From NCBI RefSeq assembly GCF_023278085.1, contig NZ_CP066265.1:1456501-1520500 (forward strand): DNA of 64,000 nucleotides, in the 5' to 3' direction. Below are positions 1 to 8,986 of this stretch, one piece after another; positions within the stretch are counted from its first letter, which is position 1; each line of letters starts with the position of its first letter. The notes under the pieces are model-generated. The model made no database searches. It saw only the letters and a program-made list of their open reading frames with translations, and was not told the origin of the DNA. Position numbers and translations under genes: made by a program. Origin of the DNA: Pseudomonas syringae (lineage in GTDB: Bacteria > Pseudomonadota > Gammaproteobacteria > Pseudomonadales > Pseudomonadaceae).

Positions 1-1005
1 GCTCAGGAAGTGGCTCGCGTGAAAATGTCCTCGCTGGCTGAGGGTGAAGTGCCGGTGTTCTATCGTCCGGAGCGCGAAGCTGCCGTGCTTCGGCGGGTCA
101 TGGATCGTAACCGTGGTCCGTTGAGCAATGAAGAGATGGCCCGGCTGTTCCGCGAGATCATGTCTTCCTGCCTCGCCCTTGAACAGCCGCTCAAAGTCGC
201 CTATCTCGGTCCTGAGGGTACGTTTACCCAGGCTGCTGCCATGAAGCATTTCGGGCATGCGGTGATCAGCCTGCCGATGGCGGCCATCGACGAAGTGTTT
301 CGCGAAGTGGTTGCCGGTGCGGTGAATTTTGGCGTGGTCCCGGTGGAGAACTCCACCGAAGGCGCGGTCAATCACACGCTCGACAGTTTTCTTGAGCACG
401 ACATGGTGATCTGCGGCGAAGTCGAGCTGCGTATTCACCACCACTTGCTGGTGGGTGAAAGCACCAAGACGCAAAGCATCTCGCGTATCTACTCCCATGC
501 TCAGTCGCTGGCCCAGTGCCGCAAGTGGCTGGACGCGCATTATCCGAATGTCGAGCGTGTCGCCGTTGCCAGCAATGCCGAGGCGGCCAAGCGGGTCAAG
601 GGTGAGTGGAACTCGGCGGCCATCGCCGGTGACATGGCAGCCGGTCTCTACGGCCTGACCCGTCTGGCGGAAAAGATCGAAGACCGCCCGGATAACTCGA
701 CGCGCTTTCTCATCATCGGTAATCAGGAAGTTCCGCCTACCGGCGACGACAAGACGTCGATCATTGTCTCGATGAGCAACAAACCGGGCGCTCTGCATGA
801 ATTGCTGGTGCCGTTCCACGAGAGTGGCCTGGACCTGACGCGTATCGAGACGCGTCCGTCGCGTAGCGGTAAATGGACCTATGTCTTCTTCATCGACTTC
901 GTCGGGCATCACCAGGACCCGCTGGTCAAGGCGGTGCTGGAGAAAATCAGCAGTGAAGCCGTAGCCTTGAAGGTGCTGGGTTCCTACCCCAAAGCAGTCC
1001 TTTGA
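1..1005 (+). CDS. pheA: Chorismate mutase / prephenate dehydratase (P-protein), 5' end missing
   Basis: Bifunctional enzyme that turns chorismate into prephenate and then phenylpyruvate for phenylalanine synthesis in the cytoplasm. The frame is already open at base 1, so the N-terminal part of the AroQ-type mutase domain lies outside the window; what is seen begins with the end of that helical domain. The prephenate dehydratase domain follows (AYLGPEGTF near the start, NSTRF near the end), then a C-terminal ACT domain (NKPGALHELL, and an ETRP motif in the place of the usual ESRP) that normally gives feedback inhibition by phenylalanine. It is the first gene of the pheA–tyrA–cmk–rpsA run. Downstream is a short 17-codon ORF instead of hisC. 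Confidence 0.95.
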   Translation, partial: AQEVARVKMSSLAEGEVPVFYRPEREAAVLRRVMDRNRGPLSNEEMARLFREIMSSCLALEQPLKVAYLGPEGTFTQAAAMKHFGHAVISLPMAAIDEVFREVVAGAVNFGVVPVENSTEGAVNHTLDSFLEHDMVICGEVELRIHHHLLVGESTKTQSISRIYSHAQSLAQCRKWLDAHYPNVERVAVASNAEAAKRVKGEWNSAAIAGDMAAGLYGLTRLAEKIEDRPDNSTRFLIIGNQEVPPTGDDKTSIIVSMSNKPGALHELLVPFHESGLDLTRIETRPSRSGKWTYVFFIDFVGHHQDPLVKAVLEKISSEAVALKVLGSYPKAVL

Positions 1006-1017
1006 GGAGGCAGTTCA

Positions 1018-1071
1018 TGAGCGATTTGTTTTCTGCGCTGCAGGTTTATCAGGTGTGTGCGTGTGGTTGAC
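1018..1071 (+). pseudogene. 17-codon mini-ORF, possible hisC remnant
   Basis: A short reading frame ([17 protein letters not shown]) starts 12 bases after the pheA stop, behind a strong GAGGAGG ribosome binding site. In many Pseudomonas genomes hisC (histidinol-phosphate/aromatic aminotransferase) sits exactly here. The first residues resemble a HisC start (MS-x-F/L) and the tail loosely resembles a HisC C-terminus, so an internal deletion of hisC is an attractive inference. The similarity is too short to prove, and the frame overlaps the likely GTG start of tyrA. It could equally be a leader peptide or chance. Confidence 0.35.
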
Positions 1072-2667
1072 GTGATTTCAGGGCGATCGGCCCGGCCTGT
1101 TATCGGCCGTCTGGTGGTGGTAGGGCTCGGGCTGATTGGCGGGTCTTTTGCCAAGGGCGTTCGCGAGAGTGGCCTGTGCCGTGAAGTGGTCGGCGTCGAT
1201 CTTGATCCGCAATCACGCGCGCTGGCGGTGGAGCTGGGCGTTGTGGATCGCTGTGAGGTGGATCTCGCTACCGCGTGTTGCGGTGCCGACGTCATTCAGC
1301 TTGCGGTTCCGATACTGGCGATGGAAAAACTGCTCGCGTTGCTCGCGTCCATGAAGCTTGGCAATGCCATTCTGACCGATGTCGGCAGTGCCAAAGGCAA
1401 TGTGGTCCGGGCGGCGCGTCAGGCGTTCGGCGAAGTACCGCCGCGTTTCGTGCCGGGGCATCCGATTGCCGGTTCCGAGCAGAGCGGAGTGGAGGCGTCC
1501 AATGCCGCGTTGTTCCGGCGCCATAAAGTGATTTTGACACCGCTGCCCGAGACCGATCCGCACGCCGTCGCCCTTGTTCATCAGCTGTGGGCTGCGTTGG
1601 GGGCCGATGTCGAGCACATGCAGGTCGAGCGCCATGATGAAGTACTGGCTGCCACCAGCCATCTGCCTCATTTGCTGGCCTTCGGTCTGGTGGACTCGCT
1701 GGCCAAGCGTAACGAAAACCTGGAAATATTCAGGTATGCCGCTGGCGGTTTTCGTGATTTTACGCGGATCGCAGGCAGCGATCCGACCATGTGGCACGAC
1801 ATCTTCATGGCTAATCGCGAAGCAGTGTTACGTACGCTGGACACGTTCCGCAGCGACCTGGACGCCTTGCGCAACGCTGTGGACGCAGGTGATGGTCCGC
1901 AGTTGCTGGATGTATTCACCCGTGCCAGGGCGGCCCGCGAACATTTTGGCCGGATACTCGCCAGCCGCGCCCGTGTCGAAACCGCCGCCGTTGAAGACCC
2001 TGTTGCCCGGGTTCGTTCCGGTGATGGAGTCAGTCATGCCATCAAGGGGCAGGTCGATGTGGCTTCGGCAGTGCTCTTCATGGTTGCCGTATCGATCAGC
2101 GAGGGCTGTGACCTGCTTCTCGAAGAGGTCGATGTCAGCCCGGCATGTGCCGGCGCCATCGATATCCTGCGCCTCATGGGGGCGGATATCGTGCTGCAGA
2201 ATGTTCGCGAACTGGCGGGCGAATCACTGGCCGATGTACACGTGCGTTCGGCCCGCCTGAAAGGCGCTGACATTCCCGAAGCGCTCGTGCCGATCGCCCT
2301 GGACAGATTTCCCGTGCTGCTGGTTGCCGCAGCCTTCGCAGAAGGGCGTACCATTCTGCGCGGCGCGCAAGCGTTGCAGGCCGCTGAGGCCGAGTGCGTC
2401 AAACTGATGGCCGACGGTCTGCTGGCCCTTGGCATCGACGTCGAGCCGGTGCTGGATGGCATCATTATTGAAGGCGGTATGCCGGGTGGTGGCGAGATCG
2501 ATGCTCGCGGCGATCAGCGTATTGTCATGGCGTTTCGCGTTGCATCATTACGGGCTTCGGCGCCCATCCGTATTCACGATTGCGCGGATGCCGTCACAGT
2601 ATTTCCCCATTTTCTGGCGCTGTGCGCTCAAGTCGGTATGCGTGTAGCGCAAGAGGACAAAAAGTGA
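1057..2667 (+). CDS. tyrA: Prephenate dehydrogenase fused to a truncated, degenerate EPSP-synthase half
   Basis: The first ~305 residues are a complete TyrA: the NAD-binding motif [15 protein letters not shown] is near residue 22, followed by the helical dimer domain ([11 protein letters not shown]). This converts prephenate to 4-hydroxyphenylpyruvate for tyrosine. In Pseudomonas TyrA is normally fused to a full AroA of ~430 residues, giving about 740 residues; this protein has 536. The N-terminal half of AroA (phosphate-loop and shikimate-site residues) is absent and only the C-terminal half remains. There, motifs have drifted: KESDR reads AEAEC and GDHRIAM reads GDQRIVM. The AroA part is therefore probably inactive. 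The GTG at 1057 is used; GTG 1063 is equally possible. The stop overlaps the cmk start. Confidence 0.85.
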   Translation: MRVVDVISGRSARPVIGRLVVVGLGLIGGSFAKGVRESGLCREVVGVDLDPQSRALAVELGVVDRCEVDLATACCGADVIQLAVPILAMEKLLALLASMKLGNAILTDVGSAKGNVVRAARQAFGEVPPRFVPGHPIAGSEQSGVEASNAALFRRHKVILTPLPETDPHAVALVHQLWAALGADVEHMQVERHDEVLAATSHLPHLLAFGLVDSLAKRNENLEIFRYAAGGFRDFTRIAGSDPTMWHDIFMANREAVLRTLDTFRSDLDALRNAVDAGDGPQLLDVFTRARAAREHFGRILASRARVETAAVEDPVARVRSGDGVSHAIKGQVDVASAVLFMVAVSISEGCDLLLEEVDVSPACAGAIDILRLMGADIVLQNVRELAGESLADVHVRSARLKGADIPEALVPIALDRFPVLLVAAAFAEGRTILRGAQALQAAEAECVKLMADGLLALGIDVEPVLDGIIIEGGMPGGGEIDARGDQRIVMAFRVASLRASAPIRIHDCADAVTVFPHFLALCAQVGMRVAQEDKK

Positions 2668-3353
2668 AAATCAAACCCCCCGTTATTACCATCGACGGAC
2701 CGAGCGGTTCCGGAAAAGGCACGGTTGCAGGATTGCTGGCCAGGAGGCTTGGCTGGTGCCTGCTTGATTCCGGCGCGCTTTATCGCCTGCTGGCCTTCGC
2801 TGCGCGCAATCATGGTGTCGACCTGACCAATGAAGAAGCGCTCAAACTGCTTGCCGCTCATCTGGATGTTCAGTTCGAAGCGACGAAAGAAGGGCAGGGC
2901 CAGCGCATTATTCTTGAGGGCGAAGATGTAACGCAGGCGATCCGCAATGAGCAGATCGGCAGCGGTGCGTCGCAAGTGGCGTCTCTGCCTGCGGTGCGTG
3001 ATGCCCTGCTGTTGCGCCAGCGTGCCTTCCAGGAAGAACCGGGCCTGGTGGCGGATGGTCGCGACATGGGAACGGTCGTGTTTCCGGACGCGCCGCTGAA
3101 GATATTCCTCACCGCCAGTGCCGAGGAGCGTGCGCGCCGTCGTTACTTGCAGTTGAAGGCCAAGGGCGATGATGTTAGTCTGTCGAGTCTGCTAGATGAG
3201 ATATGTGCACGCGACGAGCGTGACACCCAGCGAGCGGTAGCGCCGCTCAAGCCGGCGCACGACGCCATACAGCTGGATTCCACTGAGTTGTCCATCGAGC
3301 AGGTGCTGGAACGCATTCTGAGCGAGATCGCGCTTCGCGATATTGCCGGGTGA
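2664..3353 (+). CDS. cmk: Cytidylate kinase
   Basis: Phosphorylates CMP and dCMP to the diphosphates with ATP, in the cytoplasm. The 229-residue protein has a P-loop GPSGSGKGT close to the N-terminus, the DSGALYR nucleotide-monophosphate-site motif and the DGRDMGT motif near residue 130, all typical of bacterial Cmk, and normal length. The GTG start at 2664 overlaps the tyrA stop (GTGA), which indicates translational coupling. An upstream in-frame extension exists but lies inside tyrA and is not conserved in kind. rpsA follows 121 bases downstream, the usual cmk–rpsA order in proteobacteria. Confidence 0.95.
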   Translation: MKIKPPVITIDGPSGSGKGTVAGLLARRLGWCLLDSGALYRLLAFAARNHGVDLTNEEALKLLAAHLDVQFEATKEGQGQRIILEGEDVTQAIRNEQIGSGASQVASLPAVRDALLLRQRAFQEEPGLVADGRDMGTVVFPDAPLKIFLTASAEERARRRYLQLKAKGDDVSLSSLLDEICARDERDTQRAVAPLKPAHDAIQLDSTELSIEQVLERILSEIALRDIAG

Positions 3354-3474
3354 CGAAGAAGCATGCGGGAGACCAGTCATAGTCCTGCACGCTTTCTTTT
3401 ACTTGAACGAAACCCACGTTGTCTGGAGCGTGGCAGATGGGCGTATCCTTCGCCCTTGATCAACAGGAATTAAA

Positions 3475-5166
3475 ATGAGCGAAAGCTTTGCAGAACTTTT
3501 TGAAGAAAGCCTAAAGACCCTCAACCTTCAGGCCGGTTCGATCATCACCGCGATCATCGTGGATATCGACTATCAGGCAGGTTGGGTTACGGTTCACGCC
3601 GGTCTGAAATCTGAAGGCCTCATCCCGCTGGAGCAGTTCCACAACGACGCTGGCGAGCTGACCATCAAGATCGGTGATGAAGTTCACGTTGCGCTGGACG
3701 CGGTCGAAGATGGCTTTGGCGAAACCAAGCTGTCCCGCGAAAAAGCCAAGCGTGCCGAGTGCTGGATCGTTCTGGAAGCGGCTTTCGCAGCTGAAGAAGT
3801 GGTCAAGGGCGTTATCAACGGTAAGGTTAAAGGCGGCTTCACTGTCGACGTTAACGGCATCCGTGCGTTCCTGCCTGGTTCTCTGGTTGACGTCCGCCCT
3901 GTGCGTGACACGACTCACCTGGAAGGCAAAGAGCTCGAGTTCAAGGTCATCAAGCTGGACCAGAAGCGCAACAACGTTGTCGTTTCCCGTCGCAGTGTCC
4001 TGGAAGCCGAGAACAGTGCCGAGCGCGAAGCTCTGCTCGAGTCCCTGCAGGAAGGCCAGCAAGTCAAAGGTATCGTCAAGAACCTCACCGATTACGGCGC
4101 ATTCGTCGATCTGGGTGGCGTCGATGGCCTGCTGCACATCACCGACATGGCTTGGAAGCGTATCAAGCATCCATCGGAAATCGTCAACGTTGGCGATGAG
4201 ATCGATGTAAAGGTCCTGAAGTACGATCGCGAGCGCAATCGTGTTTCCCTGGGTCTGAAGCAACTGGGTGAAGACCCATGGGTTGCTATCAAGGCTCGTT
4301 ACCCGGAAAGCACCCGCGTTACCGCGCGTGTTACCAACCTGACCGACTACGGCTGCTTCGCAGAGCTGGAAGAAGGCGTGGAAGGCCTGGTACACGTTTC
4401 CGAAATGGACTGGACCAACAAGAACATCCACCCGTCGAAAGTCGTTCAGGTTGGCGACGAAGTGGAAGTCATGGTTCTGGACATCGACGAAGAGCGTCGT
4501 CGTATCTCCCTCGGCATCAAACAGTGCAAATCCAACCCATGGGAAGATTTCTCTGGCCAGTTCAACAAGGGCGATAAAATCTCCGGCACCATCAAGTCGA
4601 TCACCGATTTCGGTATCTTCATTGGTCTGGACGGCGGCATCGACGGTCTGGTTCACCTGTCCGACATCTCCTGGAACGAAGTGGGCGAAGAAGCCGTACG
4701 TCGCTTCAAGAAGGGCGACGAGCTCGACACTGTGATCCTGTCGGTTGATCCTGAGCGTGAGCGTATCTCGCTGGGTATCAAGCAGCTGGAAAGCGATCCG
4801 TTCTCCGAGTACGTCACTGTCAATGACAAGGGCGCTATCGTTCGCGGTATCGTTAAAGAAGTTGACGCCAAAGGCGCCATCATCACTCTGGCCGATGACA
4901 TCGAAGCGACCCTCAAGGCTTCCGAAATCAGCCGTGACCGCGTTGAAGACGCGCGTAACGTTCTGAAGGAAGGCGAAGAGATCGAAGCCAAGATCATCAG
5001 CGTTGACCGCAAGAGCCGCGTAATCAGCTTGTCCATCAAGTCGAAAGACGTTGAAGACGAGAAAGAAGCAATCCAGAGCCTGCGTAGCAAGCCTGAAGTT
5101 GCTGAAAGCACAGGTCCAACCACTATCGGTGACCTGCTGCGCGCGCAAATGGAAAAACAGAACTAA
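3475..5166 (+). CDS. rpsA: 30S ribosomal protein S1
   Basis: RNA-binding ribosomal protein that helps mRNA bind and unfold on the 30S subunit. The 563 residues hold six S1 (OB-fold) repeats, seen as recurring segments such as [45 protein letters not shown] and [23 protein letters not shown], each followed by a V-x-DxERxRISLG strand. Length agrees with the family. Codon use is strongly biased, as expected of a highly expressed gene, which also produces a long spurious antisense frame. A TTCG-loop terminator follows directly. Confidence 0.98.
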   Translation: MSESFAELFEESLKTLNLQAGSIITAIIVDIDYQAGWVTVHAGLKSEGLIPLEQFHNDAGELTIKIGDEVHVALDAVEDGFGETKLSREKAKRAECWIVLEAAFAAEEVVKGVINGKVKGGFTVDVNGIRAFLPGSLVDVRPVRDTTHLEGKELEFKVIKLDQKRNNVVVSRRSVLEAENSAEREALLESLQEGQQVKGIVKNLTDYGAFVDLGGVDGLLHITDMAWKRIKHPSEIVNVGDEIDVKVLKYDRERNRVSLGLKQLGEDPWVAIKARYPESTRVTARVTNLTDYGCFAELEEGVEGLVHVSEMDWTNKNIHPSKVVQVGDEVEVMVLDIDEERRRISLGIKQCKSNPWEDFSGQFNKGDKISGTIKSITDFGIFIGLDGGIDGLVHLSDISWNEVGEEAVRRFKKGDELDTVILSVDPERERISLGIKQLESDPFSEYVTVNDKGAIVRGIVKEVDAKGAIITLADDIEATLKASEISRDRVEDARNVLKEGEEIEAKIISVDRKSRVISLSIKSKDVEDEKEAIQSLRSKPEVAESTGPTTIGDLLRAQMEKQN

Positions 5167-5180
5167 GTTCTGCTTGACCA

Positions 5181-5209
5181 AAAAAAGGGCGACTTCGGTC
5201 GCCCTTTTT
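5181..5209 (+). terminator. Rho-independent terminator after rpsA
   Basis: GGGCGAC-TTCG-GTCGCCC stem with a stable TTCG loop, preceded by an A-run and followed by a T-run. It starts 14 bases after the rpsA stop and separates rpsA from ihfB. Confidence 0.9.
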
Positions 5210-5392
5210 CATGCCTGCTGTTCAGCCTTTCAGGCCCGCTTTCCGGACCTTTGGTGTGTAACGCGCCCGCAATGTGTTTATGCCTGGTTGACAATGCTAA
5301 ACATAAGTCAATACATGGGCTGTTCAAATTCTTCCGGTCATGCTAAAACCTTCGGAGCGCTGATCTAGCTGCTTGAAAAAGAAGGGAAAAAT

Positions 5393-5689
5393 ATGACGAA
5401 GTCGGAGTTGATCGAACGAATTGTCACCCATCAAGGGCTGCTCTCATCCAAGGATGTCGAGCTGGCCATCAAGACCATGCTTGAACAAATGTCTCAGTGC
5501 CTGGCAACCGGTGACCGGATAGAAATTCGGGGGTTTGGCAGCTTTTCCCTGCATTACCGCGCACCGCGAGTAGGGCGTAACCCGAAGACCGGCCAGTCGG
5601 TCAGCCTCGATGGCAAATTTGTCCCGCATTTCAAGCCGGGCAAGGAGCTACGAGACAGGGTCAACGAGGATGAAGAAGAGGGCTTTTAA
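5393..5689 (+). CDS. ihfB: Integration host factor subunit beta
   Basis: DNA-bending nucleoid protein; dimerises with IhfA and bends DNA sharply at specific sites, affecting sigma-54 promoters, replication and recombination. The 98-residue protein has the whole HU/IHF fold with the arm motif [15 protein letters not shown] and the signature [10 protein letters not shown] near residue 63. The acidic tail NEDEEEGF is usual in Pseudomonas IhfB. A purine-rich ribosome binding site precedes ATG 5393. It lies downstream of rpsA, the usual rpsA–ihfB order in gammaproteobacteria, and 24 bases before a LapA-domain gene. Confidence 0.97.
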   Translation: MTKSELIERIVTHQGLLSSKDVELAIKTMLEQMSQCLATGDRIEIRGFGSFSLHYRAPRVGRNPKTGQSVSLDGKFVPHFKPGKELRDRVNEDEEEGF

Positions 5690-5713
5690 AGCCGTCAACC
5701 ACAGGATCACCAG

Positions 5714-5956
5714 ATGCGTATCTTCAAAAGAGTCATTTTGTCTGTCGCCGTGTTGCTGGTTGCGTTGGCAACCGTCGTATTCGTGCTTGAAAACCGACAA
5801 ACCGTTGCCATGAATTTTTTTGGCTGGTCTGCGCCCGACCTTCCGCTGGCGCTGCCCGTCGTTCTTGCTTTGCTTCTGGGTATGCTCATCGGCCCGCTGC
5901 TCGCCTGGATAGCCAGCTTTGCTAAAAAACGCACCACCTCCGCTCGCTCTATCTGA
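5714..5956 (+). CDS. LapA-domain (DUF1049) small inner-membrane protein
   Basis: An 80-residue protein with two hydrophobic segments (about residues 5–27 and 44–68) separated by ENRQTVAMNFFGWSAP, which is the diagnostic pattern of the lipopolysaccharide assembly protein A (LapA/YciS) domain. In E. coli LapA works with LapB in regulating LpxC turnover; no lapB is next to it here, so that role is inferred from the domain only. It is probably co-transcribed with ihfB, 24 bases upstream. Confidence 0.85.
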   Translation: MRIFKRVILSVAVLLVALATVVFVLENRQTVAMNFFGWSAPDLPLALPVVLALLLGMLIGPLLAWIASFAKKRTTSARSI

Positions 5957-6364
5957 GTAGCATCGGCAAGGCCTCGTCGGATGCAAATCCGGCGAAATAA
6001 AACCGTGTACCTGCCTTTTTTCTCTTTGCCACTGTCACAGCCGGCGCTGCTTTCTGGTTTGTGCGCACGCCTGTCTCCAGCCTTTATCAAAAAAATCATC
6101 AAACTTTCGCAGGCTATTCGCTGCTTAGTTGAATATTAGTTACCTTTTTGTGTAGGAATGTTCGCTTTTTAAACTAGCGTCGCCATTTTAAAGAGCGCTG
6201 CGGTTATATTCTTTTCGCACTGTTGCTTGCTCTGGTTTTAACAGCCATGTGTCAGATCCTGAAAACAAGAATTTCGAGCCTGGGATGCGTCGAAACTTGC
6301 GCTCCAGACCTGATGCCGGGAAGTGCCAGACGACAACTCCAGATCGGCGAAATAAGGGGACTGC
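5957..6364. other. Intergenic region of 408 bases between the LapA gene and the beta-CASP gene
   Basis: No intact gene seen. Relatives often carry the O-antigen chain-length regulator wzz near ihfB. A short open frame at 6001–6126 encodes a hydrophobic stretch (FFLFATVTAGAAFWFVRTP) that looks like one membrane segment of a decayed protein. The second part (6120–6360) is AT-richer and probably holds the promoter of the next gene. Confidence 0.4.
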
Positions 6365-7792
6365 ATGTATTATCCGGATATCATTCATCACGGCGCTATC
6401 GACACCGTAACGGGCTCTTGTCATCAACTATGCATGGATGCGTTCAGCAACCTGCTGATCGATTGCGGTTCGGTACAGGAGCAAGCCGGGCGGGGGGAGG
6501 TCAGCCCATTCGAATTCGCCCCTGAGTCGATCAGCGCGCTGCTGATCAGTCATGTACACAATGACCATGTCGGGCGTATTCCCGAGCTGCTGGCTTCGGG
6601 CTACAAGGGGCCCATATTGTGCAGTGAGCCGAGTGCCCACCTGCTGCCGCTGGTCATGGAAGACATCCTGAAAATCCAGTTGGCGCATGATCCGGTGCTG
6701 GCCGAGCAATTATTGAAGGACATCAGCAAGCGCATCATTGCCTTGCCATTCGACAACTGGTTCAGCCTGGTCGACAACGAAGCGCTGCGCTGCAAGGTTC
6801 GTCTGCAGCGCGCAGGGCATATTCTGGGTTCGGCTTATGTGGAATGCGATCTGTACTATCCGCTGGAAGAACGTTCCAGGCGCGTGGTTTTCTCCGGTGA
6901 TCTAGGCGCAAGTCAGACGCCCTTCCTGCCGGCGCCAAAGCCGCCTGAGCGCGCGGATATCCTGATTCTGGAAAGCACTTACGGTGACCGTCTGCACGAT
7001 GATCGCAGCATTCGTCAGCAGGGGCTTGAGCGAATCATCGACAAGGCGCTGGAAGATCAGGGCACCGTTCTGATACCGGCGTTCAGCATCGGGCGTACTC
7101 AGGAGCTGCTCTACGAGCTCGAAGATATCCTTCGCCGCAAGGCGCTGTTGGCCACTTCCGCCGAGGCCTGTAGTGACAGCAGCCCTGCGGACTGGTCGCG
7201 GTTGCCGATCATCCTTGATTCGCCGCTGGCCAAGCGCTTCACAGAAGCGTATCAGTCGTTCGAAGACTACTGGGATGAAGATGCCCGTGGACGCCTCGAC
7301 GAGGGCAGGGCGCCTTTGGGCTTTGCTCAACTGGTCACTGTCGATACCCATGAAGAGCATGTGCGTACCGTCAATTACCTCGCCAGCACTGCGCGTCCCG
7401 CCATCGTGATTGCCGGTAATGGAATGTGTGCCGGAGGCAGGGTCGTCAATTACCTGAAGGCCATGCTGGGCGACAGTCGGCATAACGTGGTTTTCGTCGG
7501 TTATCAAGGCAAGGGAACACCTGGCGCTGCCATTCAGGCTCATGGTCCATCGGGTGGCTATGTCGAACTTGATCGCGAGCGTTACGACATTCGTGCCGGT
7601 GTGCATACGGCCAAGGGCTATTCTGCCCATGCCGATCAGGCTGGCCTGGTCGAGTTCGTGACCGGCATGAGCGAGTGGCCTGGGGAAATTCGGCTGGTGC
7701 ACGGCGAGGCAGGAGCGAAAAAGGCGCTGGGAAGTGTTCTTGCCCGCAAATATACGTTCGAAAGACGCGTCGTGGACCTGATCATTCCTTGA
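6365..7792 (+). CDS. Beta-CASP metallo-beta-lactamase-fold hydrolase (RNA-specificity type)
   Basis: A 475-residue cytoplasmic protein of the metallo-beta-lactamase superfamily with the zinc motif SHVHNDHVGR near residue 60, a further ligand region SGDLGASQ, the beta-CASP insertion (ESTYGDR, PAFSIGRTQELL) and the C-terminal signature GNGMCAGGRVVNYL, then SAHADQAGLVEF. This arrangement is that of prokaryotic CPSF/RNase-J-like nucleases. An RNA substrate is inferred from the family; nothing here shows it. A GGGGA sequence lies just upstream of ATG 6365. It stands alone between ihfB/lapA and the O-antigen genes. An imperfect hairpin follows at 7807–7833. Confidence 0.85.
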   Translation: MYYPDIIHHGAIDTVTGSCHQLCMDAFSNLLIDCGSVQEQAGRGEVSPFEFAPESISALLISHVHNDHVGRIPELLASGYKGPILCSEPSAHLLPLVMEDILKIQLAHDPVLAEQLLKDISKRIIALPFDNWFSLVDNEALRCKVRLQRAGHILGSAYVECDLYYPLEERSRRVVFSGDLGASQTPFLPAPKPPERADILILESTYGDRLHDDRSIRQQGLERIIDKALEDQGTVLIPAFSIGRTQELLYELEDILRRKALLATSAEACSDSSPADWSRLPIILDSPLAKRFTEAYQSFEDYWDEDARGRLDEGRAPLGFAQLVTVDTHEEHVRTVNYLASTARPAIVIAGNGMCAGGRVVNYLKAMLGDSRHNVVFVGYQGKGTPGAAIQAHGPSGGYVELDRERYDIRAGVHTAKGYSAHADQAGLVEFVTGMSEWPGEIRLVHGEAGAKKALGSVLARKYTFERRVVDLIIP

Positions 7793-7806
7793 TAGGTAAT
7801 GTCGTT

Positions 7807-7833
7807 AAGTGGCTCATTGTCATGAGCCACTTT
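7807..7833 (+). terminator. Hairpin after the beta-CASP gene
   Basis: AAGTGGCTC and GAGCCACTT arms around an 8-base loop, 14 bases after the stop. The T-run is short (TTT), so termination is plausible but not certain. Confidence 0.5.
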
Positions 7834-7990
7834 GGCGGCCACATTTGAATAACTGTTTGTGGCGTATATAACCGGGTTGCGAAGCCAGGAAAGCCTGTGT
7901 GTTCGAGGAAGTTATCCAATGAATAGAAAATATTTTAGTTGTCAAAAAATGTCCTATAAGTAATATTTGGCCATTTGAAGGCGCTCCTGA

Positions 7991-8986
7991 ATGAATGATG
8001 AAGTTGCATTGGTTGCGATAACAGGTGCAACGGGTTTTGTGGGTGGCGCGGTAGTTCGTCGGTTGCTCGACAAGACCCGCCATTCTGTTCGGGTCGCTGT
8101 CAGGGGCGTACATGATCTTTCTGCAGACCGCGTCGATGTTGTCAACGTGGAGTCACTTGCACCTGATAACCGATGGGAAAGTTTTGTAACGGGCGCCGAT
8201 GTGGTTATTCATTGTGCGGCCCGTGTTCATGTACTGAACGAGCAGTCTGCGGAGCCGGATCAGGAATACTTTCGTGCCAATGTCACCGCGACGCTGAACC
8301 TTGCTGAACAGGCTGCAGCAGCAGGAGTAAGGCGTTTCATATTTCTGAGCTCCATCAAGGCCAATGGCGAATTCACGTTGCCGGGTGCGCCTTTCAGGGC
8401 CGATGATCCCTGCAGGCCTCTGGATGCCTATGGCATCTCCAAGCAGAAAGCCGAGGAAGGGCTGCGTGAGCTGGCTGCCCGCACCGGTATGCAAGTGGTG
8501 ATCATTCGTCCCGTTCTGGTTTACGGGCCGGGTGTGAAAGCCAACTTCATGAACATGATGCGCTGGCTTGACCGCGGCATACCGCTACCGCTTGGTGCGA
8601 TCCACAATCGTCGAAGTCTGGTGGCAGTAGACAACCTCGCTGATCTGATCCTGGTCTGCATCTATCATCCTGCGGCGGCGAATCAGACATTTCTGGTCAG
8701 CGACGGGGACGATGTTTCAACGACACGGTTGTTGCGAACGATGGGTCATGCACTTGGCAAGCCTGCCAGATTATTGCCCGTGCCTGCGGCAATGCTGAAT
8801 GGCGCAGCGGCGCTATTAGGCAAAAGAGCGTTTTCGCAGCGCTTGTGCAGCTCTTTGCAGGTCGATATCAGTAAAACCTGTACGATGCTGGACTGGCGTC
8901 CGCCGGTGAGTATCGAGGACGCCATGCGGGACACTGCTCGATATTTTTTGGGGTATGAAAAGCCGGACCATGATAAGCATGATTGA
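7991..8986 (+). CDS. NAD-dependent sugar epimerase/dehydratase (extended SDR, WbpV-like)
   Basis: A 331-residue nucleotide-sugar-modifying SDR. The NAD-binding motif TGATGFVGG is at residues 10–18, the catalytic Y-x3-K is DAYGISKQKAE and the substrate segment is RPVLVYGPGVKANF. The family includes UDP-glucose 4-epimerase-like enzymes used to make O-antigen or common precursors; exact substrate cannot be read from sequence. It precedes a WecA-like transferase and overlaps its start, so both are likely one transcript. The upstream 200 bases are AT-rich compared with the neighbours, as at many O-antigen loci. Confidence 0.85.
   Translation: MNDEVALVAITGATGFVGGAVVRRLLDKTRHSVRVAVRGVHDLSADRVDVVNVESLAPDNRWESFVTGADVVIHCAARVHVLNEQSAEPDQEYFRANVTATLNLAEQAAAAGVRRFIFLSSIKANGEFTLPGAPFRADDPCRPLDAYGISKQKAEEGLRELAARTGMQVVIIRPVLVYGPGVKANFMNMMRWLDRGIPLPLGAIHNRRSLVAVDNLADLILVCIYHPAAANQTFLVSDGDDVSTTRLLRTMGHALGKPARLLPVPAAMLNGAAALLGKRAFSQRLCSSLQVDISKTCTMLDWRPPVSIEDAMRDTARYFLGYEKPDHDKHD

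Noticed and set aside
3511..5181. Long open frame of 556 codons on the minus strand opposite rpsA
   Set aside because: It mirrors the strong codon bias of rpsA. It has no ribosome binding site and no recognisable domain, whereas rpsA on the other strand has all six S1 repeats.
5980..6138. 52-codon frame after the LapA gene (MQIRRNKTVYLPFF)
   Set aside because: No ribosome binding site, no known domain; it overlaps the hydrophobic frame judged to be a possible remnant.
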